From Candidatus Woesearchaeota archaeon (GTDB lineage: Archaea; Nanobdellota; Nanobdellia; SCGC-AAA011-G17; JAGVZY01), in the NCBI GenBank assembly GCA_018302225.1, contig JAGVZY010000008.1, forward strand, positions 1-53,229: a stretch of DNA of 53,229 bases, read 5' to 3'. Shown piece after piece: positions 1 to 7,440 of this stretch (positions are counted from its first letter, which is position 1; each line of letters opens with the position of its first letter). The notes under the pieces were generated by a model. It saw nothing but the letters and a program-made list of their open reading frames with translations. It did not search any database and was not told the DNA's origin. The position numbers and the translations under genes are program-made.

Positions 1-1
1 G

Positions 2-436
2 TTAAGCAGTATGAATTAAACCTTTGATTAGAAGAATAATTATTATACAGAGTAAATAAATTACACTAATTAAAATTATTTCCCATAGTTTCATTTTATA
101 GGGTAATTCAATTAAAGTCCCTAAGTATATAGTATTAAAAATAATTAAAGTAATTATAAAAATATAAGCTTTGCTTTGTTCCAACAATTTAATTAAGAAA
201 TAAGATAAAGGAATTGAAATTAAAGCCATTAACATTATTTCAGCTATTCTTATGGGAATTGCAAATTTCTTTTTTAAATAGCTATTACTACTAGAAAAAA
301 GTTTAGTTCCTTTTGGTTCTTTTACTAAAATCCTACCAGAAAGCCATTCTTCTAGAAAAGCACCAAATATAAAAGAGATAGCAATAGCCCAATAATGATA
401 AATACTAAAAATGTTAATATTAAACATCTTATCCAT
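2..436 (-). CDS. Hypothetical membrane protein, 144 aa
   Basis: I do not recognise the family. The protein has about four hydrophobic segments (roughly residues 14-28, 64-83, 89-107 and 116-138) separated by short basic stretches, so it is probably an integral membrane protein. The ATG at 436 lies about 23 nt downstream of a TATA-like stretch around 455-465, which would suit leaderless transcription. Its first 85 bases overlap, in another frame, the end of the small membrane gene upstream (352-546). The overlap is large and one of the two starts could be wrong, but both frames encode plausible hydrophobic protein. Confidence 0.6.
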   Translation of the reverse strand: MDKMFNINIFSIYHYWAIAISFIFGAFLEEWLSGRILVKEPKGTKLFSSSNSYLKKKFAIPIRIAEIMLMALISIPLSYFLIKLLEQSKAYIFIITLIIFNTIYLGTLIELPYKMKLWEIILISVIYLLCIIIILLIKGLIHTA

Positions 437-546
437 TTTAAATTAAGAGAACTATTTAAATCTTTATAGGCATAAAATAAGAATAAAGCTATAATTCCTA
501 CTAATTCAAAAATACCAATTATAACGAATATTTCAACAATTCCCAT
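352..546 (-). CDS. Small two-helix membrane protein, 64 aa
   Basis: Not recognised. Two hydrophobic helices (about residues 3-26 and 40-63) are joined by a short loop containing a Tyr-Ala-Tyr-Lys-Asp stretch. The ATG at 546 is preceded on the minus strand by a purine-rich GAGGG about 8 nt upstream, a reasonable Shine-Dalgarno site, which supports it as a real gene despite its overlap with the following 144-aa gene. A single ancestral gene split by a frameshift is an alternative. Confidence 0.4.
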   Translation of the reverse strand: MGIVEIFVIIGIFELVGIIALFLFYAYKDLNSSLNLKWIRCLILTFLVFIIIGLLLSLLYLVLF

Positions 547-585
547 CTTATATCCCTCTAACTTAACAGCTCACGATTGAGAAAA

Positions 586-595
586 TATTATAAAT
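586..595 (+). promoter_or_regulatory. TATA box of the metalloprotease-like gene
   Basis: TATTATAAAT is centred about 25 nt upstream of the ATG at 616, the spacing expected when an archaeal transcript starts at or next to the start codon (leaderless). Confidence 0.55.
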
Positions 596-615
596 AAGTA
601 AGAGTTCTTATAAAT

Positions 616-1071
616 ATGCCTAAAACCAATAAAAAAGTGAAACTTGCACTTAATCCTTTAACCATATCTAAAATGGCTAAAGAAGCTAAAAAAGAGTTTC
701 CTTATAAAACGGGAAAAGTTGAATTTTTTCTAATGGGCAAAAGTAAATTTGTAGAATATCTTGAAAATTCTTATATTACTAAAGATTATAAAGAAGAATA
801 TAATAAAACTCCTGCTTTTGTTGCACATCTTAAAAAAGATAAAAATATGATTGTTTTTTGTGAAGAGATTTTAGATAAATTAACTAAAAGATTAAAAGAT
901 AAAGATAAAATTGATTTTATTAAAGCCTTAACAACACATGAATTATTTCATATAATAAATAAACATTCTATTGAAAATGAGTATGAAGCTTTGAAGTCTG
1001 AAGAAGAAGTTCATGAAGAGTTTGAAGAAGAATTTCCAGAATATAAAAAAATTTTAGATAAATTTTCTTAA
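616..1071 (+). CDS. Putative zinc metalloprotease-like protein (HExxH), 151 aa
   Basis: The sequence shows THELFH at residues 107-112 followed by His117, giving HExxHxxxxH, within a predicted helix preceded by Lys-rich amphipathic segments. HExxH is the zinc-binding and catalytic signature of gluzincin/metzincin-type proteases; the third ligand could be His117 or one of the Glu residues in the acidic C-terminal tail (residues 120-145). There is no signal peptide or membrane segment, so it should be cytosolic. The gene is monocistronic with its own TATA box, and the repeated 85-bp hairpin element begins directly after its stop codon. Family and substrate are unknown; HExxH alone is a short motif. 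Confidence 0.6.
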   Translation: MPKTNKKVKLALNPLTISKMAKEAKKEFPYKTGKVEFFLMGKSKFVEYLENSYITKDYKEEYNKTPAFVAHLKKDKNMIVFCEEILDKLTKRLKDKDKIDFIKALTTHELFHIINKHSIENEYEALKSEEEVHEEFEEEFPEYKKILDKFS

Positions 1072-1156
1072 TTTAGCCTATCGCAGATGGCTGGCATTGA
1101 TACACTCAACTTGTTGAGGTACTTTTAACAAAGTTAAATGTAAAGGTTCGTCTTAT
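1072..1156 (+). repeat. Three-hairpin intergenic element, copy 1
   Basis: This 85-bp segment recurs in opposite orientation at 7441-7525 with only two mismatches. Read on the plus strand it can form three successive hairpins: GCC-T-ATC/GATGGC with a GCA loop (near 1076-1091), CTCAA/TTGAG closed by a CTTG tetraloop (near 1106-1119), and TTTAAC/GTTAAA with an AAA loop (near 1123-1138). It starts right after the metalloprotease stop codon and ends over the stop codon of the convergent PAC2 gene. In both copies it follows the 3' end of a gene in the same orientation, so it may act in RNA as a 3' UTR, terminator or small RNA. Confidence 0.85.
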
Positions 1157-1836
1157 CCGAGATAGCTCAAATCGTCTTTCTTTTCTTTTTGTTCTAAGGA
1201 CTTCTTACTTTGTTCCATAATAGTCTTTATCTTAGATTCTACTTCTCTTGCTGTTTGCATTAAAGGTTTAACATCAACATTTAAACCAATTTGTTTGTCT
1301 AAAGAAAGTATTAAACTTGCTGCCGCAGCTGAGTCTGGAAGTCCAGTTTTTGTTTCTGAGAAAATACATGAAACATTATTTAATTTTAGTAATAATGCGG
1401 CAGTTGTTCCAAGAACGATTCCTTCATCTAATTTTTTAAGGTTAGATTTTTTGAAAGCATCTCCATAACATAAAACTTCAGTTTTATCAGATTTTGCAGT
1501 GATTCCTTCTAGAATGATTATTTCTTTTGCGTTTAGTGTTTTTGCAACTTCTTTTATTGCATCTGCAACTAACCATTCAATTCCTGCTAGAGAAATAATT
1601 CCTTGTATAATAACCAATTTCTTTTTTTGATTATAATAAATTTCTATTGGCTCAATCATTTTTGATTGATGAATTGCCATAATTGGTTTTAGTTTATCAG
1701 AATGAATATATCCAATTTCTTCAAACTTTAGGTGTTCTATTAAGAATCTAGTTGCAATTGTTCCAATTAAACCTACGCCCGGAAAACCACATAAAATAGT
1801 TACATTCTTTGGTTTTTTATTAAGCTCTACTTTCAT
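1153..1836 (-). CDS. PAC2-family proteasome assembly chaperone-like protein
   Basis: The 227-aa protein matches the archaeal PAC2 family (COG2047, PbaA/PbaB-like): a Gly-rich GFPGVGLIG at residues 17-25, a central alternating beta/alpha fold, and TGLPDSAAAA at residues 164-173, typical of the family. Family members are ATP-independent factors that bind the 20S proteasome or its alpha ring. The C-terminus (residues 198-227) is helical and charged and ends Ser-Tyr-Leu-Gly, close to but not exactly the Hb-Tyr-X proteasome-docking tail. The gene has its own TATA box and heads toward the metalloprotease gene. Family assignment is firm; proteasome binding is inferred. Confidence 0.85.
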   Translation of the reverse strand: MKVELNKKPKNVTILCGFPGVGLIGTIATRFLIEHLKFEEIGYIHSDKLKPIMAIHQSKMIEPIEIYYNQKKKLVIIQGIISLAGIEWLVADAIKEVAKTLNAKEIIILEGITAKSDKTEVLCYGDAFKKSNLKKLDEGIVLGTTAALLLKLNNVSCIFSETKTGLPDSAAAASLILSLDKQIGLNVDVKPLMQTAREVESKIKTIMEQSKKSLEQKEKKDDLSYLG

Positions 1837-1859
1837 TAAAAAGAATAAATAAAGGCTCC

Positions 1860-1868
1860 TTTATATAG
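1860..1868 (-). promoter_or_regulatory. TATA box of the PAC2 gene
   Basis: CTATATAAA on the minus strand is centred about 28 nt upstream of the ATG at 1836, consistent with a leaderless transcript. Confidence 0.5.
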
Positions 1869-1874
1869 TTTACT

Positions 1875-2480
1875 TTATTTTAAATGAGATTGAATATTTT
1901 TAAGAATTTTATCTAAATCTCCAGAAGAATCAATTTTAGTTATATGCTTTTTATAATAGTCTAGAAGAGGTTTTGTTTTTTCTTCATAAATTTTTAGTCT
2001 GTGTTTTACAACTTCAGGTTTTTCATCTTCTCTTTGTATTAATTTACCTTTGCAAACATCACAAATCCCGTGCTTTTTTGATGGGAGAGTTTTAATATTA
2101 TAAATTGCACCACATTTACTGCAAATTCTTCTTGTTGAAGTTCTTTCTATTAAAATTTCATTTTTACAGTCTAATTGAAAAATAAAATCAAATTTAATTA
2201 AAGAATCTAACATTTGTGCTTGTTCTAATCTTCTTGGAAATCCTTCAAGAATAAAATCTCCTTTTAGATGAGGCTTTAAAAGCGCTAAAACAATTTCATC
2301 TGGAACTAATCCTCCTGAATCAGAATATTGTTTTATTTGCTTTCCAATTTTAGATTGAGAATTTATTTCATCTCTTACTAAATCTCCCATAGAAAAGTGT
2401 TTTATATTCAGAACTTTGCTTAGTCTTTGAGAAATTATACCCTTTCCTGCACCTGGTGGGCCTAAAAATAAAATTTTCAT
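1875..2480 (-). CDS. adk: Adenylate kinase, zinc-LID (bacterial/eukaryotic type)
   Basis: Catalyses ATP + AMP = 2 ADP in the cytosol. Visible motifs are the P-loop GPPGAGKG (residues 7-14), the AMP-site GFPR (80-83), and a LID domain carrying a four-cysteine zinc site, Cys120, Cys123, Cys140 and Cys143. The length of 201 aa fits the short-chain-plus-LID class. The gene lies 32 nt downstream of a second, archaeal-type adenylate kinase on the same strand; a TATA-like AAATATAAA about 28 nt upstream of the ATG suggests that it also has its own promoter inside the 3' end of that gene. Confidence 0.93.
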   Translation of the reverse strand: MKILFLGPPGAGKGIISQRLSKVLNIKHFSMGDLVRDEINSQSKIGKQIKQYSDSGGLVPDEIVLALLKPHLKGDFILEGFPRRLEQAQMLDSLIKFDFIFQLDCKNEILIERTSTRRICSKCGAIYNIKTLPSKKHGICDVCKGKLIQREDEKPEVVKHRLKIYEEKTKPLLDYYKKHITKIDSSGDLDKILKNIQSHLK

Positions 2481-2512
2481 TTTTTTTATTTAAAATTTGC
2501 TTGTTTTTATAT

Positions 2513-3082
2513 TTATCTTTTTGGTGTTAATAAAACATTTCTTAATTCTTGAATTGCTTCATTTAGTCTTCCTTCTTCATTCTTAATAATTTTAACTCTT
2601 GCGCCTGTAACACCTGAATAATATACACAATAAATTCTATTTATTTCTTGAAATAAAGAAATATCTCGTTCAAAATACATACCTCTTTTTCTTGAAGTAT
2701 CTTTTGCTTGCCACTGTGCAATTTCTTCTGGTCTTGCTTCTATAATAACAAAAACATGAGGTTTTATTCCTTGCAATGTCCAATCAGGTAAACCTGGGAA
2801 AAAACCAATTGGAGTCATAAAAGACGCATGGGTAGTAATTAATAAATTTCCTTGAATTTTTGAAATATGTTCTGCAGTCTTTTTTTGATACTCAATCCAG
2901 ATTTCTTGTTTTAAGTTTGATCTTATATCATCTACCTCTTTTATGTGTCCATCTCTTTTAAGAAGTTCAGTGATATGATCTCCAAAGTTAATAATTTTAA
3001 AATCGGTCCCTTCTAATGATTTATTAGCTACTGTAGTCTTACCCGAACCAGGAACACCAACTAAGATTATTCTATCATACAT
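2513..3082 (-). CDS. adkA: Archaeal-type adenylate kinase AdkA
   Basis: The 189-aa protein begins with GVPGSGKTT (P-loop, residues 9-17) and contains the pattern typical of archaeal AdkA, a THASF...PGLPDW stretch near residues 85-105 and Glu-Ala-Arg-Pro-Glu-Glu-Ile after a hydrophobic strand. AdkA (COG2019) also interconverts ATP, AMP and ADP, but belongs to a different branch of P-loop kinases from Adk. Having both enzymes side by side is unusual in a compact genome; a specialised role for one (for example in rRNA maturation, as for Fap7/AK6-like proteins) is possible. A TATA box at 3104-3112 fits leaderless transcription. Confidence 0.85.
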   Translation of the reverse strand: MYDRIILVGVPGSGKTTVANKSLEGTDFKIINFGDHITELLKRDGHIKEVDDIRSNLKQEIWIEYQKKTAEHISKIQGNLLITTHASFMTPIGFFPGLPDWTLQGIKPHVFVIIEARPEEIAQWQAKDTSRKRGMYFERDISLFQEINRIYCVYYSGVTGARVKIIKNEEGRLNEAIQELRNVLLTPKR

Positions 3083-3103
3083 TCCAGATTTTTAGAGTTA
3101 GAG

Positions 3104-3112
3104 TTATTTATA
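3104..3112 (-). promoter_or_regulatory. TATA box of adkA
   Basis: TATAAATAA on the minus strand is centred about 26 nt upstream of the adkA ATG at 3082. Confidence 0.5.
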
Positions 3113-3185
3113 ATAATATAGTAACTTGAATATATTAACTAAAAAGTATATTAAAAAGAAGAATAATCGAAATGTTGAAATATAA

Positions 3186-3257
3186 AGCCTCTGACGAGGA
3201 TTGAACTCGCGGCCTCGTCCTTACCAAGGACGCGCTCTACCACTGAGCCACAGAGGC
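3186..3257 (-). tRNA. tRNA-Thr(GGU)
   Basis: The minus strand folds as a complete cloverleaf: a 7-bp acceptor GCCTCTG/CAGAGGC, a D-arm with GCTC/GAGC, an anticodon stem CGTCC/GGACG around loop TTGGTAA (anticodon GGT), a 5-nt variable loop and a T-arm GCGAG-TTCAATC-CTCGT. The discriminator base is T, as is common for archaeal tRNA-Thr, and CCA is not encoded. It lies 31 nt downstream of the tRNA-Leu gene, so the two are probably cotranscribed. Confidence 0.95.
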
Positions 3258-3334
3258 AATGTTGGCTTGAATTCTTTTTAAAAAATAATGCGGGGGACAG
3301 GAGTCGAACCTGCGTAGGCACTAAGCCACAGGAT

Positions 3335-3356
3335 ATCTTACTTGTACTCGAAGCGT
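3335..3356 (-). other. tRNA-Leu intron 2 (22 nt, canonical position 37/38)
   Basis: The central 4-bp helix is CTTA (3362-3359, anticodon loop) with TAAG (3340-3337, intron). The 3-nt bulges are AG|A (3358-3356) and AT|A (3336-3334), each cut after the second base, which is the canonical BHB rule. The inner intron helix is short (CTT/AAG). The outer helix is the anticodon stem, which is complete only after intron 1 has been removed. Confidence 0.8.
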
Positions 3357-3363
3357 CTTAAGT

Positions 3364-3387
3364 TTAGCATGTTCTTATTAGGAACAA
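3364..3387 (-). other. tRNA-Leu intron 1 (24 nt, within anticodon stem, 30/31)
   Basis: The central 4-bp helix is AGCA (3393-3390) with TGCT (3369-3366). The 3-nt bulges are GG|T (3389-3387) and AA|A (3365-3363). The inner helix is TGTTC/GAACA with a 7-nt loop. The cut sites predicted by the BHB rule are exactly those needed to rebuild the anticodon stem. The outer helix is weak, as in relaxed hBH' motifs. Confidence 0.75.
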
Positions 3388-3452
3388 CCTGCTCGTTTGA
3401 CCACTCCGACACCCCCGCATAATTTGATGTCTTAGTTAAAAATCAGAATTTA

Positions 3453-3463
3453 ATTTATAAAGC
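3453..3463 (-). promoter_or_regulatory. TATA box of the tRNA-Leu/tRNA-Thr unit
   Basis: GCTTTATAAAT on the minus strand is centred about 40 nt upstream of the tRNA-Leu 5' end, leaving a leader of roughly 14 nt. Confidence 0.5.
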
Positions 3464-3504
3464 TTGTGCTTGATAATTAGGATTTAATGCATTTTTTAAG
3501 AATC

Positions 3505-6294
3505 TTAAACTATATTTACAAGCCTACTTATGGTTTGTTGGTCTTCGGGATAATCTCCAAGTATAACTGAGATATTATAAGTTCCTGTTTGGTTTATTGT
3601 AACATTCCAAGATATACTATCGGTAGTTAAAGTTGGAAGCATAAACCAACATTTAGATTTATCAACACTACAATCAAATTCTCCTGAATAATTTCCATTC
3701 CAAATATCTAAAATGGTATAATCTAAACTGTTTATGTTTAGTTGGGCAGGTAAGTTATGCATATCACTAACACCGCCTAAATTGTTGGTTATTGCTGCAT
3801 CTATCCAGAATGAATTGTCCTTACTTTCAGTAGCTTGAGGGTATTCAGTTTCACTAGACCAATTAAAAGTAATATTATTTTGTATAGAATAAATTGGAAG
3901 ATTAGTTAGTGATTTCATACCATCATTACTAGAATTCATATCATAATATATAATTTCATTTCCATCAGAATCAAATCTATCTAAATAAGCATAGAAATCA
4001 AAATCACTATCAGGATAAACATGAGAAATATTATATTCATAAGTTATTTCTTTTGTTTCTCCAATATTTAAATCAAAATTTTTAGTTTCTAGAATTGTAC
4101 TTGGAGATAATCTAAAGTAAGAAGTTATATTTTTAACATTAATATTTCCATAATTAGTTACATTAAAGGTAAAGTTTATTTGATTTCCTAAATAATAAGT
4201 GTGAGATTCTCCTTTATGAGTATAATCTAACTCAGACATTCCAACATCAGAATAAACAGATGTTCCTGCAACACTATAAGAAGTGTAATAAGGTGGAAGT
4301 GTTTCTAAATCTGATTCTAAGCCCACATTATCAACTGCTCTTATTGCAAAATAATAGGTTTTGTTTCCACCTTCAGATAAATTATACACATAACAGGTTT
4401 GCTCAGATCCAGGAACAAGATAATTACAATGAGAACTACTAGTTGTGTATAATTCACCTTTATTAGCCATTATATAAGGTTCGTAAGCTGAATTTGAATT
4501 TTTAATATCATAAGCATTGTTGAATTCAGTTTCTGTTGTTATTGGTGATAAAGAATATTTTATTTTATAATAACTAACCGCTTCAGAATATGAAGATAAA
4601 CTAGATTCATCATCTGCACTTTGTGTCCAGTTTAATTTAACTGCGTCTTCTTTATTTGGGAAACCTCTTAGATATGGCTCAGCAGATAAATCATCTATTG
4701 CTTCGGGTTTAGAACTATCCATTTCTATATCTGAAAGAATATAGCTATACAAATCATTTATTACTAATTTAACTTTTGTTTTATTTGTATGATAATATTT
4801 ACTTCCTAAACTACAGGAAAATCCTGGACCGTAAATATCTAAACAAATTGAAGTAGTATTCCAAGTATATCTAAATTCTTGAGTAGAACTTGAATTTGTA
4901 CCTACTAAAACCCAATTATAATCTCCTGGAACATATTCTGCACCATTGAAATAGTTAGTTGTGTTTTGATAATAAAGACTAATATTATCCATAGGGTAAT
5001 TAGTATCTACTGTTAAACTTATTAAACCAGTATAATTTCCATTATCTGAAACTCCGTTTATATTTACAATTAAATCATTTACAACAGTAACATTAAACTC
5101 TTGTAGAACTTGTGAATTTTCACTATCATTTACAATCAAAGTAATATTATAATTTCCTTCACCATAATCTTTTCCTGAGAAAACAAATATTTTTCCAAAG
5201 AATTTCAAAATACTATTTACAAACCAATTATACCAAACTTGACCTTCAGCATCTGTTGCTTCTGCATTAAGAGTTAAATTTCCTAAACCTGTGTAAATTT
5301 CATTTGAAGTTCCTGAATCAGTCGTATTTGTCCAATTAGTAGAAGTTATATTTGGTAAATCATTTATACAAGCAACATCTAAATAAAATAAATTACTTTG
5401 AGTTTCATTAGAACCATCTGAGCAATAAAATCTAATTGATTGAGAGCCACAATAATCTTGGAAAGGCTTAATTTGTGCAATCGAAGTTAGATTATTTATT
5501 GAAATTGTAAACTGAGAAATTGTGGAAGGATAATAATTTAAACTTGAATTTTCTTCATCTGAGAAATAAAGTGAAAGATTTAAGTTTGTATATTCATCTT
5601 CATTTGTTGTTATATTCTGAATATTTCCAGAGAATATGGGTTTGTCATCAATCCATTCAACTGAAATATTAAATTCTTGCTCTATTGAATAGTCGGAGTC
5701 ATTAACTTGTATTTTAACTGTTTGCGGGCTGTTTAGAGCTTGTTCATTATTTGGAGTCCAAATTAAAGTTCCTTCATTTAAATTCATACCTGAGGGATTT
5801 TCAATTAAATTTAAAACATAAGAACCATCATCTGTAATTGTGATTAGATAAGTATAAACTTGATCTTCTATTGCAGTTAATATTGGAGTCGAGGTTATAT
5901 TTGGTGCAGTGTTCGAAGGTTGTTCTAAACCTGTAATTGTTAGATTAAATTCTTGCTCTGCAGAAGATTCATTACTTGTAATTATAAGTTTTAAACTATA
6001 ATTTCCTGCATAGGTAAAGTTTAATGTTGAGAAAATTGTATAATTTTGATTTGGAGGAAGCATTGCAGTAAAATCTGCATTTTGATCTTGAGTTGTTGAA
6101 TTGATAAAATAGTTTATATTTTGCTCATAAGATTCATTGTTATAAATTATACTTCTGATAACTACATTTTCTCCTGGTGTTAAAGGACTTTTAATACTCG
6201 GAGCTAAATATTCTATACTTAAAGAATAAACAACTGTTGAAGCAAATATTAAAATGATTAATAAGGAAATTATCTTAAGTTTACCTTGTATCAC
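3505..6294 (-). CDS. Large secreted Ig-like/CARDB-type surface protein, 929 aa
   Basis: An N-terminal hydrophobic signal segment (about residues 8-24) is followed by a long series of beta-rich modules: an early Ig-like domain, a He_PIG/cadherin-like putative Ig domain around residues 130-215, further Ig/cadherin-like repeats, a fibronectin-like section with paired Cys, and a CARDB-like module with Phe-Asn-Val-Thr-Asn-Tyr-Gly around residue 715. By eye it has about 40 Asn-X-Ser/Thr sequons, so it is a prime substrate for the AglB pathway encoded further right. No C-terminal membrane anchor is visible. The start is GTG at 6294 behind GAGAGGA, and overlaps the preceding gene by 14 nt, suggesting translational coupling. 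Binding target unknown. Confidence 0.8.
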   Translation of the reverse strand: MIQGKLKIISLLIILIFASTVVYSLSIEYLAPSIKSPLTPGENVVIRSIIYNNESYEQNINYFINSTTQDQNADFTAMLPPNQNYTIFSTLNFTYAGNYSLKLIITSNESSAEQEFNLTITGLEQPSNTAPNITSTPILTAIEDQVYTYLITITDDGSYVLNLIENPSGMNLNEGTLIWTPNNEQALNSPQTVKIQVNDSDYSIEQEFNISVEWIDDKPIFSGNIQNITTNEDEYTNLNLSLYFSDEENSSLNYYPSTISQFTISINNLTSIAQIKPFQDYCGSQSIRFYCSDGSNETQSNLFYLDVACINDLPNITSTNWTNTTDSGTSNEIYTGLGNLTLNAEATDAEGQVWYNWFVNSILKFFGKIFVFSGKDYGEGNYNITLIVNDSENSQVLQEFNVTVVNDLIVNINGVSDNGNYTGLISLTVDTNYPMDNISLYYQNTTNYFNGAEYVPGDYNWVLVGTNSSSTQEFRYTWNTTSICLDIYGPGFSCSLGSKYYHTNKTKVKLVINDLYSYILSDIEMDSSKPEAIDDLSAEPYLRGFPNKEDAVKLNWTQSADDESSLSSYSEAVSYYKIKYSLSPITTETEFNNAYDIKNSNSAYEPYIMANKGELYTTSSSHCNYLVPGSEQTCYVYNLSEGGNKTYYFAIRAVDNVGLESDLETLPPYYTSYSVAGTSVYSDVGMSELDYTHKGESHTYYLGNQINFTFNVTNYGNINVKNITSYFRLSPSTILETKNFDLNIGETKEITYEYNISHVYPDSDFDFYAYLDRFDSDGNEIIYYDMNSSNDGMKSLTNLPIYSIQNNITFNWSSETEYPQATESKDNSFWIDAAITNNLGGVSDMHNLPAQLNINSLDYTILDIWNGNYSGEFDCSVDKSKCWFMLPTLTTDSISWNVTINQTGTYNISVILGDYPEDQQTISRLVNIV

Positions 6295-6730
6295 TTTTAC
6301 AATCCTCTCTTGGTGAAACTAAATATTCTATTGTAAAATCTTTATAATAATCAATATAACTCTTCCAGTCATTTACTGCAGTTGCTTTTATTTGATTAGA
6401 TAAAGTTTGAGGTTCATCTGCAGCACCGGTTCTTACAGCATAAAATCCCCCAATAGATTCAACTTTATTTTTCTCGGTTAAGTTTAAAGTATTGTCAATA
6501 ACAACAACTGAATAACTAATATTTATACCTGCAGTTTCTGCATCAGAATAAATATCTGCAGTAATGGGTGTTCCAGAAATATTGAAATTAATATTTTGTT
6601 GCAAACCCGTTAAACCCCACTTAGTTTTTAATTCATTATATAATTCAGAAATATTGTAAGCATAACAAGATTTGATACTTGCATAAGCTAAAGCAAGTGC
6701 TATTGGGATTGCGAGAAGTTTATTTTTCAT
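6281..6730 (-). CDS. Small secreted protein upstream of the Ig-like protein, 149 aa
   Basis: I do not recognise the family. A clear signal peptide (Lys-Asn-Lys then hydrophobic to about residue 24) precedes a mixed alpha/beta region with several Asn-X-Ser/Thr sequons. The tail is charged and contains one Cys in addition to one near the signal peptide. It forms a two-gene unit with the downstream 929-aa surface protein through a 14-nt overlap, so the two are probably co-expressed and may interact outside the cell. Confidence 0.65.
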   Translation of the reverse strand: MKNKLLAIPIALALAYASIKSCYAYNISELYNELKTKWGLTGLQQNINFNISGTPITADIYSDAETAGINISYSVVVIDNTLNLTEKNKVESIGGFYAVRTGAADEPQTLSNQIKATAVNDWKSYIDYYKDFTIEYLVSPREDCKSDTR

Positions 6731-6807
6731 TTTAAGCCTTAAACTTTATTATAAGGTTTAAATAACTCTTATAATTTATAAAACTATCTTGAAGTTTAAG
6801 TTAAAAT

Positions 6808-7398
6808 TTAAGCAAGAATAAATAAGATAATTCCTGCAGTTAAAGCTAAGAAATAGGCTTTTTTATCCCAGATAAATATTTTTCTTCCATCAAAAGGCCC
6901 AAAAGGTATAAGGTTGAACAAACCTAACCAAGCATTTATTGAAGCACCATAAATTGCAATAAGTTGAATAAATTCAGTTGTAAATATTGAGACTATTAAG
7001 AATATGATTGCTAATGTAAAGTTTGTAAGTGGTCCTGCAATTGAAATTAAACCCATTCTTCTTTTGTTTATGAATCCTCCTCTAATTATGACTGCACCAG
7101 GTGCAGCAAATACTATGTGTAATAATAAACTAAACAAAATTGCAATAACTAACATTGAATTACTTGCTCTAAACTCTGCCCATAATTGATATTTTTGTGC
7201 AACTGCTTTATGTGCTAACTCATGTAATAAAAATCCAATTCCGACTGTAATTGCTGAAAGTATAATTAAATTTATAAATTCTAAAGAAATAATCCCTTCG
7301 CCCTTACGAATTACAATTGCAAATGCTATAGAAATCGCTAACCAAGCCTTAAATAAATCTATAAGTTCTATCTTTGACCATTTCATATGCTTTAACAT
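6808..7398 (-). CDS. Site-2 protease-family (M50) membrane metalloprotease
   Basis: Intramembrane zinc protease. HELAH at residues 59-63 lies in one membrane helix, and Asn-Leu-Ile-Pro...Phe-Asp-Gly (162-171), the N-x-P-x-x-x-x-D-G type motif that supplies the third zinc ligand (Asp170), lies in a later helix. About five to six hydrophobic segments fill the 196 residues, a compact core-only form without PDZ or CBS domains. ATG 7398 is about 29 nt from a TATA-like CTTTTTAAAC. Homologues cleave membrane-bound regulators or degrade membrane proteins; no partner is evident here. Confidence 0.85.
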   Translation of the reverse strand: MLKHMKWSKIELIDLFKAWLAISIAFAIVIRKGEGIISLEFINLIILSAITVGIGFLLHELAHKAVAQKYQLWAEFRASNSMLVIAILFSLLLHIVFAAPGAVIIRGGFINKRRMGLISIAGPLTNFTLAIIFLIVSIFTTEFIQLIAIYGASINAWLGLFNLIPFGPFDGRKIFIWDKKAYFLALTAGIILFILA

Positions 7399-7440
7399 AA
7401 TAAGTTGTAATGTATAAGAGTTTAAAAAGTTTGCTTAAAA

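Larger units (their letters stand above)
3289..3418 (-). tRNA. tRNA-Leu(UAA) interrupted by two introns
   Basis: Type II tRNA with long variable arm. The acceptor GCGGGGG/CCCCCGC, the discriminator A, the D-loop TGGTCAAA and the T-arm GCAGG-TTCGACT-CCTGT are all clear, but the gene is 130 nt instead of about 84. Joining 3418-3388, 3363-3357 and 3334-3289 gives a perfect anticodon arm CAGGA-CTTAAGA-TCCTG with anticodon TAA. Both intervening pieces have the archaeal bulge-helix-bulge geometry (see intron entries). CCA is not encoded. No single-intron solution that I tried restores both a 5-bp stem and T33. Confidence 0.88.

Noticed and set aside
3289-3418. Single-intron tRNA with other anticodons (for example GAT or GTT from joining CAGGTTG to the 3' part)
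   Set aside because: These give the wrong amino acid for a type II tRNA with A73, or break the anticodon stem or T33; the two-intron model satisfies all rules.
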